From Microvelia longipes (taxonomy: Eukaryota; Arthropoda; Insecta; Hemiptera; Veliidae), in assembly GCA_018340805.1 (NCBI GenBank), contig JACMZG010001914.1:13096610-13160609 (forward strand): 64,000 nt of DNA, in the 5' to 3' direction. Shown one piece after another: positions 39,425-52,700 of this stretch (its first letter is position 1; the number at the start of each line of letters is the position of its first letter). The notes under the pieces are model-generated. The model made no database searches. It saw only the letters and a program-made list of their open reading frames with translations, and was not told the origin of the DNA. Position numbers and translations under genes: made by a program.

Positions 39425-40799
39425 ATAAATATATAAAAAAATAAATGTATGAATTACTTTTACGTCCTAGGAGTTTTTTTTACATTCATTATTGTCCTCG
39501 GAGGTGAAAAGTACTAAATAACCTCCTATAACAATAATGATTGGCTTCTCATCCTAAAAACGGTCCAATAAAGTGCTCAATTACGTACTACCTCAAAAAA
39601 ATGAAATTATTTGAGGTTATTAAGTAAATTTTAGTGTTTTCCACTAGTAATGATTCTTTGAGCTTGTTTTCTATTTGTTTAATATCACAACATATTACGG
39701 TAAAATGATTAATATTAATACAAGTATTAATTTTTTTACAAAAATGGTTCATTCATCAGCGATTTTAGGTCTAAATTTTAAAGAACCCCTTGGATTGCCT
39801 TGAAATTTGAAACACACTTAGAAAATATGTCAATAATTTATAATGTTAAGAATAATTTATAATGTTATAATGATAAGAGATGGTTTAACAGGGTTGAAAC
39901 TATTAAATAGCATATTTAATTAAAAATATTAAATAGTTTTTTATACACGATATAACGGACAATTCAATCATTTAAAGCTGTAAAAAAGGTTTTTTTGACA
40001 ATTTTGTTCTGAAGGGGGGATTTTAAGGGTTGAATGCATATAAATTAAATCACATACTCAACAAAATAAATGGATCTACCATATAGGGATTATTTAAAGA
40101 TTGTATGTATGGAAAAAAAATAATTATATAATTTCATCATAACGGGTGGTTTTTAAGGGTTGAAACTATGAAATAGTTACGTAATTGAACTATGAATATT
40201 GAATATATTTTAATACTCCATAATGCATCATTAAATTATTTAAAGCTTCAAAAAATGATTTATTAAAATTTTGCACTAAAGGGTAGTTATTAAGGGTTGA
40301 AAATACTTATATATTATAAAATACATTTTAATATAATAAGTAAATTTTTGTTCGACATATTTAAACGTTATTAAGATTTAAATAACGCAAAAATATGATA
40401 TTTTCAATTATGGACTAAAAACATTATAATATAATTTAAAAAAATAAAGTAGGTAACCCTGATATCTACGGCTTGTTTTAATTTTTTACCATGAGTTGTC
40501 AAATTTGTGTCATCGGTTTTTTTTATTCTTCGTTCATTTACTTTGATTAAATAAAGGCAGTGGGTAATATAAAAGGTTTTTGATATTACAGTCTTCATTT
40601 GATCAAGAAGTGGGTGTTATGATTCTTTGTTAATGCAATGTTTTCCCACCATTTAGGAGGTAAAGGAAAGAAAATATTCAAGTCTTTAAGTACTGCCCAT
40701 CTCTGTCGAGGCAAATGAACAACTTATTTACCGATGCTTGTAGAACATAATTTATCATTAAACGTTAATTACTCCTAATTGAGTCTCAATATGTTAAAT
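39425..40799. repeat. internal right non-coding part with ~125 bp degenerate repeat
   Basis: The phrase taagggttgaa recurs near 39890 (diverged), 40028, 40153 and 40289, each after a G-rich patch (ggggg, gggtgg, gggtag). This suggests a decayed tandem repeat of about 125 bp. No coding seen. Confidence 0.5.
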
Positions 40800-43000
40800 A
40801 ATTGAGTAGTTTTTATGTACTGATTGTAACGTACAACTAGTGTCAATGACGTACGCTGTAAATATATATCATTTATTGGCTTGCAACAATGTGTTTTTGA
40901 AGTAAGATTCAATAAAAAGATTTATTGTTAATATTTTGGCCTACGTTGGTTTCTTGCTTATGTATGTTACAAGTTATTGGAGCATCAAAATGATCAATAA
41001 TCGTTTTTATGTACTGATTGTAACGTACAACTAGTGTCAATGACGTACGTTGTAAAATATGACATTTATTGGCTTGCAACAATGTGTTTTTGAAGTAAGT
41101 TTCAATAAAAAGGCTTATTGTTAATATTTTGGCCTACGTTGGTTTCTTGCTTATGTATGTTACAAGTTATTGGAGCATCGAAATGATCAATAATCGTTTT
41201 TATGTACTGATTGTAACGTACAACTAGTGTCAATGACGTACGTTGTAAATATATGACATTTATTGGCTTGCAACAATGTGTTTTTGAAGTAAGATTCAAT
41301 AAAAAGATTTATTGTTAATATTTTGGCCTACGTTGGTTTCTTGCTTATGTATGTTACAAGTTATTGGAGCATCAAAATGATCAATAATCGTTTTTATGTA
41401 CTGATTGTAACGTACAACTAGTGTCAATGACGTACGTTGTAAATATATGACATTTATTGGCTTGCAACAATGTGTTTTTGAAGTAAGTTTCAATAAAAAG
41501 ACTTTTTGTTAATATTTTGGCCTACGTTGGTTTCTTGCTTATGTATGTTACAAGTTATTGGAGCATCAAAATGATCAATAATCGTTTTTATGTACTGATT
41601 GTAACGTACAACTAGTGTCAATGACGTACGTTGTAAATATATGACATTTATTGGCTTGCCACAATGTGTTTTTGAAGGTAAGATTCAAAAAGTTACTTAT
41701 TGTTAATATTTTGGCCTACGTTGGTTTTTTGCTTATGTATGTTACAAGTTATTGGAGCATCGAAATGATCAATAATCGTTTTTATGTACTGATTGTGACG
41801 TACAACTAGTGTCAATGACGTACGTTGTAAATATATGACATTTATTGGCTTGCAACAATGTGTTTTTGAAGTAAGTTTCAATAAAAAGGCTTATTGTTAA
41901 TATTTTGGCCTACGTTGGTTTCTTGCTTATGTATGTTACAAGTTATTGGAGCATCAAAATGATCAATAATCGTTTTTATGTACTGATTGTAACGTACTAC
42001 TAGTGGCAATCACGTACGTTGTAAATATATGACATTTATTGGCTTGCAACAATGTGTTTTTGAAGTAAGATTCAATAAAAAGATTTATTGTTAATATTTT
42101 GGCCTACGTTGGTTTCTTGCTTATGTATGTTACAAGTTATTGGAGCATCAAAATAATCAATAATCGTTTTTATGTACTGATTGTGACGTACAACTAGTGG
42201 CAATGACGTACGTTGTAAATATATGACATTTATTGGCTTGCAATAATGTGTTTTTGAAGTAAGTTTCAATAAAAAGGCTTATTGTTAATATTTTGGCCTA
42301 CGTTGGTTTCTTGCTTATGTATGTTACAAGTTATTGGAGGATCGAAATGATCAATAATCGTTTTTATGTACTGATTGTAACGTACAACTAGTGTCAATGA
42401 CGTACGTTGTAAATATATGACATTTATTGGCTTGCAACAATGTGTTTTTGAAGTAAGATTCAATAAAGTTACTTATTGTTAATATTTTGGCCTACGTTGG
42501 TTTCTTGCTTATGTATGTTACAAGTTATTGGAGCATCAAAATGATCAATAATCGTTTTTATGTACTGATTGTGACGTACTACTAGTGTCAATGACGTACG
42601 TTGTAAATATATGACATTTATTGGCTTGCAACAATGTGTTTTTGAAGTAAGTTTCAATAAAAAGACTTTTTGTTAATATTTTGGCCTACGTTGGTTTCTT
42701 GCTTATGTATGTTACAAGTTATTGGAGCATCAAAATGATCAATAATCGTTTTCATGTACTGATTGTAACGTACAACTAGTCAATGACGTACGTTGTAAAT
42801 ATATGACATTTATTGGCTTGCAACAATGTGTTTTTGAAGTAAGTTTCAATAAAGTTACTTATTGTTAATATTTTGGCCAACATTGTTTCTTGCTTATGTA
42901 TGTTACAAGTTAATTAAGCATTGAAATTATCAGTGTTCGTTTTTAAGTACTGATTGTGACATACAACTAGTGTCAATAACGTAAGTTGTAAATAAATTAC
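40800..43000 (-). repeat. right ~194 bp tandem array (about 11 units), inverted
   Basis: Same unit as the left array in the opposite orientation, with blocks ttattggagcatcaaaatga and gtcaatgacgtacgttgtaa repeating every ~194 bp. The diverged outer unit at about 42866-43020 mirrors that at 31995-32165. Copy number is lower than on the left. Confidence 0.93.
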
Positions 43001-43339
43001 ATTTCTTGCTAGACATAAAAAACAAGACGTTTGTCTTTTTTTGTAGGTAAATAATTTTACTTGGTATTCGCGATGTTTCAATTTTTTATAAAACTTTTTA
43101 TTTTATTTATTTTGTTGTAATTTTTAGATTTCACATAAGATCTATTGAATAGAAAAATAAAAAGAAATGTTTTTGTACTCTGTTTTTGGTTTCCGTGGCT
43201 TTGTAATGGCAATTTTTTAAATAAAATACTAATCCAGCAGTGTAGAATACTAAACCGGAATGTCACATGTTAAAGTATTTTGTAAATGAACCTGGGTTTT
43301 TAACGTAGTTGGGATTTTGATCTGACTTTAAGCTATCGT
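42990..43339 (-). repeat. right terminal inverted repeat, unique part
   Basis: Inverted partner of 31702-32060. It ends about 565 bp before the SLC12A9 start codon. Confidence 0.85.
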
Positions 43340-43904
43340 GCTGGGTTTGGTTGGCTGTCAGATTCACAATTTCGAAAAACCGAGAATCCAACAAACCCGT
43401 TTTGTCGAAGGCAGAAAACAGCATTAACTCTTTTGGAAATAAAGTCAGTCCATGGCGTTTATAACTTATGATAAATAAATAAAATAATATAATAAATAAG
43501 TTTATTATATTTAATTATTCTTGCTAGAAGTTCTGAATTAAAGTATTCATGAAAATATCACATTCCGCTAAAACGATATGAAGTGTTTAAAAGTATTTAG
43601 CGCTTACAAAACTGATGGACTATTACCCAAGATGGAATGTTGTGATACAAATGCTGATAAAAATGTTTTTTCAAGTCAGATTTCCCGATTTCCCGTTAGT
43701 GACTAATCAGAACGGTGTACTGGAAAGCCACTCTTCCGTTTTATCCTATTATCTTTAGTTATTAATCATATCTATCTCAGGTTTTATGTTATTAAGTGCT
43801 GAAGTTCCTATGAAATTAACGTAATTTGTTGTTGCTTTGACTGAGATATTTTGGTATTTGGTTGGTTGGTATTAGTTGGTGTCAAAATTTACAACTTGCA
43901 AGAA

Positions 43905-44166
43905 ATGTTAGAGCCAGGAGAGTCAACAAGTGTTCAGTTTAATGACATCCCGTCTACTTCCTCTAATATAAGTGTTAGGACGCGAAATGTGTTTAGAAAT
44001 TTGTTTAAATTTAATTTATTCGGTTCGGCTAGTAAACAGGAAGATGGTTATATTGAGTTCGGTCCAAATGGAGAAGATTCAGCTGGGCGACCCCTGGGTA
44101 CTTTTGCTGGTGTATTCACTCCCGTCTCCTTGTCTATGTTCAGTGCGTTGTTGTTTCTACGAGTTG
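43905..44166 (+). CDS. SLC12A9: SLC12A9 exon 1 (residues 1-87)
   Basis: Start [17 protein letters not shown]; cytosolic N-terminus, then [20 protein letters not shown] opening TM1. An in-frame Met lies 18 codons upstream (43851) but its peptide is unlike the family. Ends phase 1 before gtgagc. Confidence 0.9.
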
Positions 44167-46669
44167 GTGAGCATAATTATTTATCAAAGACCATTCAAAT
44201 TATCCTATTTGGGTTGTAACTCTGCTAATGTCCAAACCATACTTTTGTAGTTGGATTCCAATGTCTTTGCAGCACTGGAAATGGACAATGGTCTAAGATG
44301 ACCTATAACTAACCCCCCCCCCCCCTCCAAATAGTATAATACATCCTTCAGTAGGTTTGTATAAAGGCTTTGGGACTTTGAGTAGGGCATATATTAAGAG
44401 AGACGAGGGTAGTGCTGTTGAATAAAAGTGGTGCAACTACTAATGAAGGGTTGGTTTATTATCATACTATATACGATGTAATATGTTTATTACCGTACTA
44501 AATACAATGGGGTAATAGTGTTTATAACAATCCCATCCTGTAAGAATATAATGCTTCCGTGTTGTGGTTTTAGGAAAGCTTTTGTTCACTAGAGATACAT
44601 TATAGTAGAAAAATTAAAAAAGCTCAAATTCGAAGACAAAAATATAAAGTATAACTATATTTGAACAATTAAAACCAAATAAGTTTGAAACCATTTATTT
44701 AATGACTCAGTATAAGTAGGATGGAATATATTGTCTATTGTCCACTCATCGTCATCTGTAATATCCATGAAATTACCTTAAACCCCCTTATATATGCTCT
44801 ACTCAAAGCTCTAAAGCCTTTCTACAAATCTGATGAAGGATGCATTATATTCTTCTAGGGTGGATTTGTTTTAATACTCTTACCCCATTGTATTATATAA
44901 TAATGAACCCACCCTTCATTTTTAGTTACATTGAGTCCGGTCCAAATAATTTATTTTATCCAATATTACTTAAATCTCCCTTATGTATGCCCTACTCAAA
45001 GCCCGATAAAAGATAGACATACTTCAAGGGTGTATCATTTTTAATTTATTTCCCATTTTATATACTTAGTACAATTACACACCCACATTCAATATTTATT
45101 TACCATATAAAATGAACTTAAATCTGTCCAATAAGCCTTGTTTTTGTTTTGGTGGATTTTTAAGCACACCTTTGTCTATAGTACGGTTATAAACACACCC
45201 TATTAAGTGTTGTAAAATTTTTAGGGGAATTTATTTGTTTTGGAGTTACAAAACAAAAATAAATAAATAGTAATTAAATAAAAATAATTAACTACTTGGA
45301 AATAACATAATTATTTTCCTAATTTTAGTTTAAAGACTTGTCTGTTTCATTGAATATTTCCAAACGTTTCAAAAAAATGTTTTGAACATAGTCAGATATT
45401 GAGTCTGTGGATTTTTTTACATTATTTCCAGATTTAAAGTCATATGAATTCTAGTATTGAAACTGTGTATGAGTGGATTTAGCAATAAATCCACATCCTG
45501 CAAAAGTCAATGGTAAATTTCTTAGATCCTTTTAATTTGTTCCCAATTTTCACCAAAAAGGGAAGTTTTTGACTCTTCCTCTGCACTAAGGATCTAATGT
45601 AGCATTCATCTTGATTTCAGGGTTTATTGTAGGTAATGCTGGTCTCCTTATCACTCTGCTCCAGATGTTTATAGCGTATTCTATTTTAATATTCACTGTC
45701 ATGTCTATCTGTGCTATTTGCACCAATGGAGCTGTTGAAGGCGGAGGGGCTTATTGTATCCTTTTAAAATTAATCATTGTAAAAAATAGGACTAGTTTGT
45801 TATGTTTTTGTAATAATAACACTAAACTTTTTGTAAATTCAGATACAACAAAAACATCTATTTACATTTATAAAATATAAGAAAATTTACCCACATATTT
45901 TTGTTTTTCCTCATTTATACCGTATGTGTATAGGAAACGTATTGTGTTTGCAAAAAAATCCGAAACCAGGATGGAACCAAATTATCAGTTTCAGGTGTTT
46001 TAAGCCCTCCTGAGTGGTTTTTTCGAAGTTGTCTGTCTGTATGTGTGTGTGTGTCCGTTATCATCTAACTCTTAGTGTATTAGGTGATTCAAAAGATAAT
46101 AATTTGGAAGATCCAGTTCAGATTTGAGGAACTCTATAAGCTTTTACTGAATAAAATAATGATTATTTCCAACAGGTCCTGCCATGTAATTTGTGTGTTA
46201 CCATGTAATTTATGTTTTTTATTACTCATATTATGTTCTTTGGTAAATAAAGGATTGATTATTTTATTTGAACAACTTTAAGTAATTCTTAACAGACTTT
46301 GATAAGATATTAATTTAAAGAAATATATGATTGCATTTATATTTCTTTTATCTATTAACTTTTCAATTTGAACTTCTTGATTAAATTGTTTATGCTTGGC
46401 CGAGTAAGATAGATAACAGTTGTTTTATGGTGTATTTATATTTTATATAATATTCAGTAATTGTAAATAATTTTTGCTTTATGAAAACTTATTATATATA
46501 TTTAATTGGAAACAAGCCTTATACAACTGTTCTTTTAGCAAATTTTCAAAGAAAAAATGAGCTTATGAGTGAGGGGAGGTGGATTTTTGGGAAGGGGGGA
46601 CTTACTGATCAAAATATATATATATATATATTATATATATATATATATAATTATATATATTATATATAT

Positions 46670-46733
<64 letters not shown>

Positions 46734-49700
46734 GTGTGTGTAAGTATGTAGGGTATGAGATATTTGTGTCCTAGACGTTTCTATGGGACACAATAACTTT
46801 CGAACGCTTTCTCGGATCGAAACAAAACTTGGTACAAAAATCAACCCCCAGGACTGACGCTGCTTAGCAACCGAGGTTCTAAGAGGTCAAAGGCCTTTTG
46901 TTTTTAATTTATTTTCTCTCTAATTTAATTTATTGTTAATTAATTTAATTTTTATGTTAACCTCTTTTCTTTTCTTTAATTAATTTTTATTGTTTAGACT
47001 CTTTTCTCTTTTCTTTAATTTAATTTTTATTGTTTAGACCCTTTCTCTTTTTCTTAATTTAATTTTTATTGTTTAGACTCTTTTCTCTTTTCTTTAATTT
47101 AATTTTTATTGTTTAGACCTCTTTTCTGTCTTTTATATTTAACTTCTTACTTTTTCAATTTTTATTGCTTAGACCTTATTTCTATTTATTTAATTCATGA
47201 CTTTTTTAATTTTAATTGTTTAGACCTCATTTATGATAACTCACTCTTAATTTTTTTATTACCTTTAGACCTCATTATGTTTTTAACAGAGATAAATTTT
47301 TCCTTGACAGTCTTTTTATAGTTATGATTAGCAGAACTCTTGGACCTGATCTTGGAGGTTCTATAGGAACACTGTTCTTCTTAGCCAACATAGTGAGCAG
47401 TGCACTCTATATTACAGGTTGTGCTGAAGGACTGGTTAATAATTTTGGACCATCAGGTAAATACCGTCATCCCTGCAGTTTCTATCTTAGTACTGTACAT
47501 ACACAACTTTCAAAACATTGAAAGATCTGTTTAGTTACAGCAAAATATGAATCATAAAAGTCCCTCCAAATAAATTGGGTATTAACAAAAATTGTCTTTC
47601 CAATGTTTTCTATCTGCTTTTCTAGTGAAAATATTATACCTGTATTAAATTTAATCTTACAAACCTTAAACATTTCTGTCAACCCTAAACAAATTAACCA
47701 GTGAGAACATGGTGTAAGAAACTATTTGTTTCATTAACAAATAAACCTTTGCTGTGTCATTCAACCTACTAGCCTTGACCACCTGTTGTTCTATTATGGT
47801 TTTCCTTATCTCCTTTGAAATATCTACATACTGTGTATTCTTTATTTGCTATAGATAAAGTCAGTACCTGTTAACTATGACTAATGGCTATAAAATACTT
47901 GTCAAGAATTTATTTGATTCATCTTTAAACAACTGTAAAAAAAATGTCTATCAGATAATACACTAATACACATAAATTTTGATTTCTTTTGTTATCCCAC
48001 TTCCAAAAAAGGTAACTCATAAAAAAATTGTCTACTCTAAGCTCTAAAAAAAGAATATTGGATATGAGAAATTTTAGTTTAGGGCCATTAATATGGAGGA
48101 TCGATGGATAAGATATTAAAAGTGCATTAAAAAGTTTAAGGGTGATGTTAACCTGACAGATAAGAGGTCCCAGATTAAACCTGTTTAATCTGATTTTTAA
48201 CTGTTTTCCAATCTGTGTTATTTATAGTAGGAATCTAAACGTACATAATCTTTTATGAATGAAAACACTTTAAATTAAATTTCCTATTGTGTGACTAATA
48301 ATTGAAGAGTTCATCACTTTAACACCCTATCTCTGTTTGCTGATTCTTTCTTACTTTGTTTCTTCATTTATAGTAGTATAATTTATTGATGCAATTTATG
48401 ATATATATTGTAAAAATGAGCTTATGAGATTAAGTTCATGGAGAGGGAGAGGGAGTTCAATTACCATATCACGAGGAGAGGGAGTTCAAATTTACATATC
48501 ACCAATTTTTATGAATCACGAGGGAGAGGGAGTTCAAATTTACCATCACGAGGGAGAGGGAGTTCAATTTTATCACGAGGGAGTAGAGGGGAGTTCAATT
48601 TACCATATCAACGAGGGAGAGGGAGTTCAATTTTACCATATCACGAGGAGAGGGAGTTCAATTTTACCATCACGAGGGAGAGGGAGTTCAATTTTTTACC
48701 ATATCACGAGGAGAGGAGTTCAATTTACCATATCACGAGGGAGAGGGAGTTCAATTTTACCATATCACGAGGAGAGGAGTTCAATTTTACCATATCACGA
48801 GGAGAGGGAGTTCAATTTTAATCACAGTTTTTACCATATCACGAGGGAGAGGGAGTTCAATTTTACCATATCACGAGGGAGAGGGAGTTCAATTTTACCA
48901 TATCACGAGGGAGAGGGAGTTCAATTTTACCATATCACGAGGGAGAGGGTTCAATTTTACCATATCACGAGGAGAGGGAGTTCAATTTTACCTCACGAGG
49001 AGAGGAGTTCAATTTTACCATATCACGAGGGAGAGGGAGTTCAATATTTACCATATCACGAGGAGAGGGAGTTCAATTTTACCATATCACGAGGAGAGGG
49101 AGTTCAATTTTACCATATCACGAGGGGAGAAGGGAGTTCAATTTTTACATATCACGAGGGAGTTCAAAACCATATCACAAGGGGAGAGGAGTTCATTTAC
49201 CATATCACGAGGGAGAGGGGTTCAATTTTACCATATCACGAGGAGAGGGAGTTCAATTTACCATATCACGAGGGAGAGGAGTTCAATTTTACCATATCAC
49301 GAGGAGAGGGAGTTCAATTTTACATATCACGAGGAGAGGAGTTCAATTTTACCATATCACGAGGGAGAGGGAGTTCAATTTTACCATATCACAAGGGAGA
49401 GGGTTCAATTTACCATATCACGAGGGAGAGGGAGTTCAATTTACCATATCACGAGGGAGAGGGAGTTCAATTTTACCATATCACAAGGGAGAGGGGAGTT
49501 CAATTTTACCATATCACGAGGGAGAGGGAGTTCAATTTTACCATATCACGAGGGAGAGGGAGTTCAGTTCATTTTAACCATATCACGAGGGAGAGGGAGT
49601 TCATTTTACCATATCACGGAGGAGAGGAGTTCATTTTACCATATCACGAGGAGAGGGAGTTCAATTTTACCATATCACGAGGGAGAGGGAGTTCAATTTT

Positions 49701-52700
49701 ACCATATCACGAGGGAGAGGGAGGTTCAATTTTACCAATCACGAGGGGAGGGAGTTCAATTTACCATATCGAGGGAGAGGGAGTTCAATTTTACCATATC
49801 ACGAGGAGAGGGAGTTCAATTTACCATATCACGAGGAGAGGGAGTTCAATTTTACCATATCACGAGGGAGAGGGAGTTCAATTTTACCATATCACGAGGG
49901 AGAGGGAGTTCAATTTTACATATCACGAGGAGAGGGAGTTCAATTTTACCATATCCGAGGGAGGGAGTTCAATTTTACCATATCACAAGGGAGAGGGGAG
50001 TTCAATTTTACCATATCACGAGGGAGAGGAGTTCAATTTTACCATATCACGAGGGAGAGGGAGTTCAATTTTACCAATCACGAGGGAGAGGGAGTTCAAT
50101 TTACCATATCACAAGGAGAGGGAGTTCAATTTTACCATATCACAAGGAGAGGGAGTTCAATTTTACCGAGGGAGAGGGGTTCAATTTTATTATCACAGGA
50201 GGAGAGGGGAGTTCAATTTTACCATATTACAGGGAGTCAATTTTACCATATACGAGGGAGAGGGAGTTCACCATGTCACGAGGGAGAGGGATTTCAATTT
50301 TACCATATCATGAGGGGGAGGGAAGTTCAATTTTACCATATCACTAACATTTCCTTCTTATCTAATGTGCAGGTTACCTGGAGTGGACAGGACACACCCT
50401 TCCAAATAGTCCTTGGTGGATATTCTTTTACTGTTCAATGTTAAACTTATTGAATCTATTGGTCTGTTTGATCGGTGCCAGCATGTTTGCCAAGACCAGT
50501 GTTGTTGTCTTTGCTATTGTTTGTGTATCTCTAGCATCTGTTATCATTAGCTTCCTTATGAAAAAGGAAATGGATGTAAGTCACTCTCTAAGATTTTTAT
50601 ATATAAGTGTTATAGTACAATAATTAACAAGTGAGTATCACAAAGCTGAAAAACAGAATTTTCTAGTTAATGTGAAAGACTGAGAAAATTGTGGTGCTTG
50701 ACATGTAATTCTTTATTTCTTCAAAAACTTGTAAAATTAGTTCGCTTTATGATTAAATGTTATTAATTGACTTTGATAATTAATTTTGTTGCTAAGATTG
50801 TTGGCCCTTGATTGACTAACTTGAGTTTAATTTATATAATTAAACTATATTTAATTATTAAAATATAATTAATTTATATAATTTCAATGAAAACTACAAA
50901 TGATGTTGTTTGTAAATTTGAGGTTTTGTTGGAACCACTGTGATTTGATTTTATCTGTTCGATAGCTTACCCCACTGGGCGATTTCTTAGATACCTACCT
51001 AGGCAATTTGGATACCTTGCTCCTTTGAGGATTTCTTTCCCAAATTCCTTTATTAAACTTCGTCAATCTGTCCTTAAACTATTGTTTTTTTTTTTAATTT
51101 TTATTGCTCTTCTTGATTTGTAATTATTATTGTTTAGGTTCCGCTGCCAGAAACTAACTCACTATATCCCAATGCTACCAATGTGACAGCCAAATATACT
51201 GGATTGCTTCTATCTACATTAGAATCTAATCTGCATTCCAACTACACTAAGGATTATACTTCAAATGGTCAGATGACTGATTTCTCAGATGTGTTTGGTG
51301 TTTTGTTTTCGGGAGTTACAGGAATCATGGCTGGGGCTAACATGTCTGGTACGTTTCGAGAATTTAATAAATCTTAACCTTATCTTGTTTATTTATTTAT
51401 TTAAATTATACATACATATTTGAGTCCCCAGCAGCACATAGCAAACAAATGGAGCACTCAACAACTATAATACATTAAAAAATATAAAAGAATTAGAGAA
51501 AATAATAAAAAAATAAATTATAAAACAAACATGACTAGAAGATTATGTTTGTGAACAGTAAAAGTTAATAAAAAAATGGAAAACTGAATAAATAAAGAAA
51601 TTAACACTAATTAAAACAATAACAATAAAATCAATGCTTAGAAACAAGGTAACGATGGCAAAAATTGAAAATAAATAACTGACTAAACAATGAATTTACA
51701 ATAACAGCAATTTACTGACCAGATGAAATAAAGGGAATAATGGAGTGGATACTGGTTAGGGAGAGAACATTAGGACAGTTAGTTTGGAAATTACAAGGCG
51801 ACACAGAACGGACAAGATTTTATAACTTTTTCTTGTGTGGCTTTAATCGTTGTCTGTTAGTATTGTCTTTTTAGCATTTACTCTTTTTGAAATTTTTTGT
51901 GTTTGTGAACTTACACTACCATTCATAGTCAAAAAATTTGTCGTTTATTGCTTACAGGTGAGCTAAAAGATCCGGGCCGTAGCATACCGTCCGGTACAAT
52001 ATCTGCCGTTATATTCACCTGGATCTGTTACATTATTGTAGCCATCCTCACTGCCGCAACTTGCTCTCACTTTTTACTGACAGAAAACTTCCTCTACATG
52101 ATGCCCATTAACTTCGAACCAGCACTCATCACTGTTGGCATTCTGACGGCCACCTTCTCTGCTAGTCTTTCAAACCTGATTGGCTCAAGTAGAGTACTCG
52201 AAGCACTAGCTAAGGATAATATTTATGGTAATTCAGTGTTGTAATTTTAAATATTTGATTGCAAATCAGTGTGTTTAGTGTCTGATATTTATTGTATCCC
52301 GAGGGAAAATTTTCAGATGCAACAGCATTAAATTAAAAAAAAAAATAATAGCAAGTGGTTAAGCAAAGTGTGGTCCGCTGGCCCCTAGAAGCCTGAGATC
52401 GATTTTAGGGGGTTTATGAGCTAATGGGCAAATATTACAATTAACATTAATGATATTATAATTTACAATAACATTTATTTTAGAATAATACTATATATAG
52501 AAGGAGCACTACTGATAACACAAATGGCGGTTCACTGATGGACTGAAGTAATGCTGCCACCCTAACAATATACAATTTTCTAAAAACATTTGGCAATATT
52601 TCCGGTTGCTGAATTATTATGCTCTATTATTAATTAATGATTGATCATTCTTAAAATACTAACATAAATATCGATGCATTACAATATTTTAAGTATTTTA

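Larger units (their letters stand above)
31702..43339. mobile_element. 11.6 kb DNA transposon with array-bearing terminal inverted repeats
   Basis: The left end begins acgatagcttaaagtcagg at 31702 and the right end is its inverted match ending at 43339 (ctgactttaagctatcgt). Inverted identity continues inward for about 350 bp (for example catgtgacattccggtttag on the left and its complement near 43250), then into opposed ~194 bp tandem arrays. The middle holds a broken minus-strand gene with DDE transposase, Ulp1 protease and PHD modules. Flanking bases gttagggt (left) and gctgggt (right) could be a decayed 7-8 bp target duplication, but this is weak. Size, inverted ends, subterminal repeats and the Ulp1 fusion fit large MULE/KDZ (Zisupton-like) elements; the superfamily is not settled. 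It separates DDA1 from SLC12A9. Confidence 0.88.

Noticed and set aside
48424..50313. 629-codon open frame on the plus strand
   Set aside because: It lies wholly in a 32 bp minisatellite; the peptide cycles through the frames of the unit and sits in an intron of SLC12A9.
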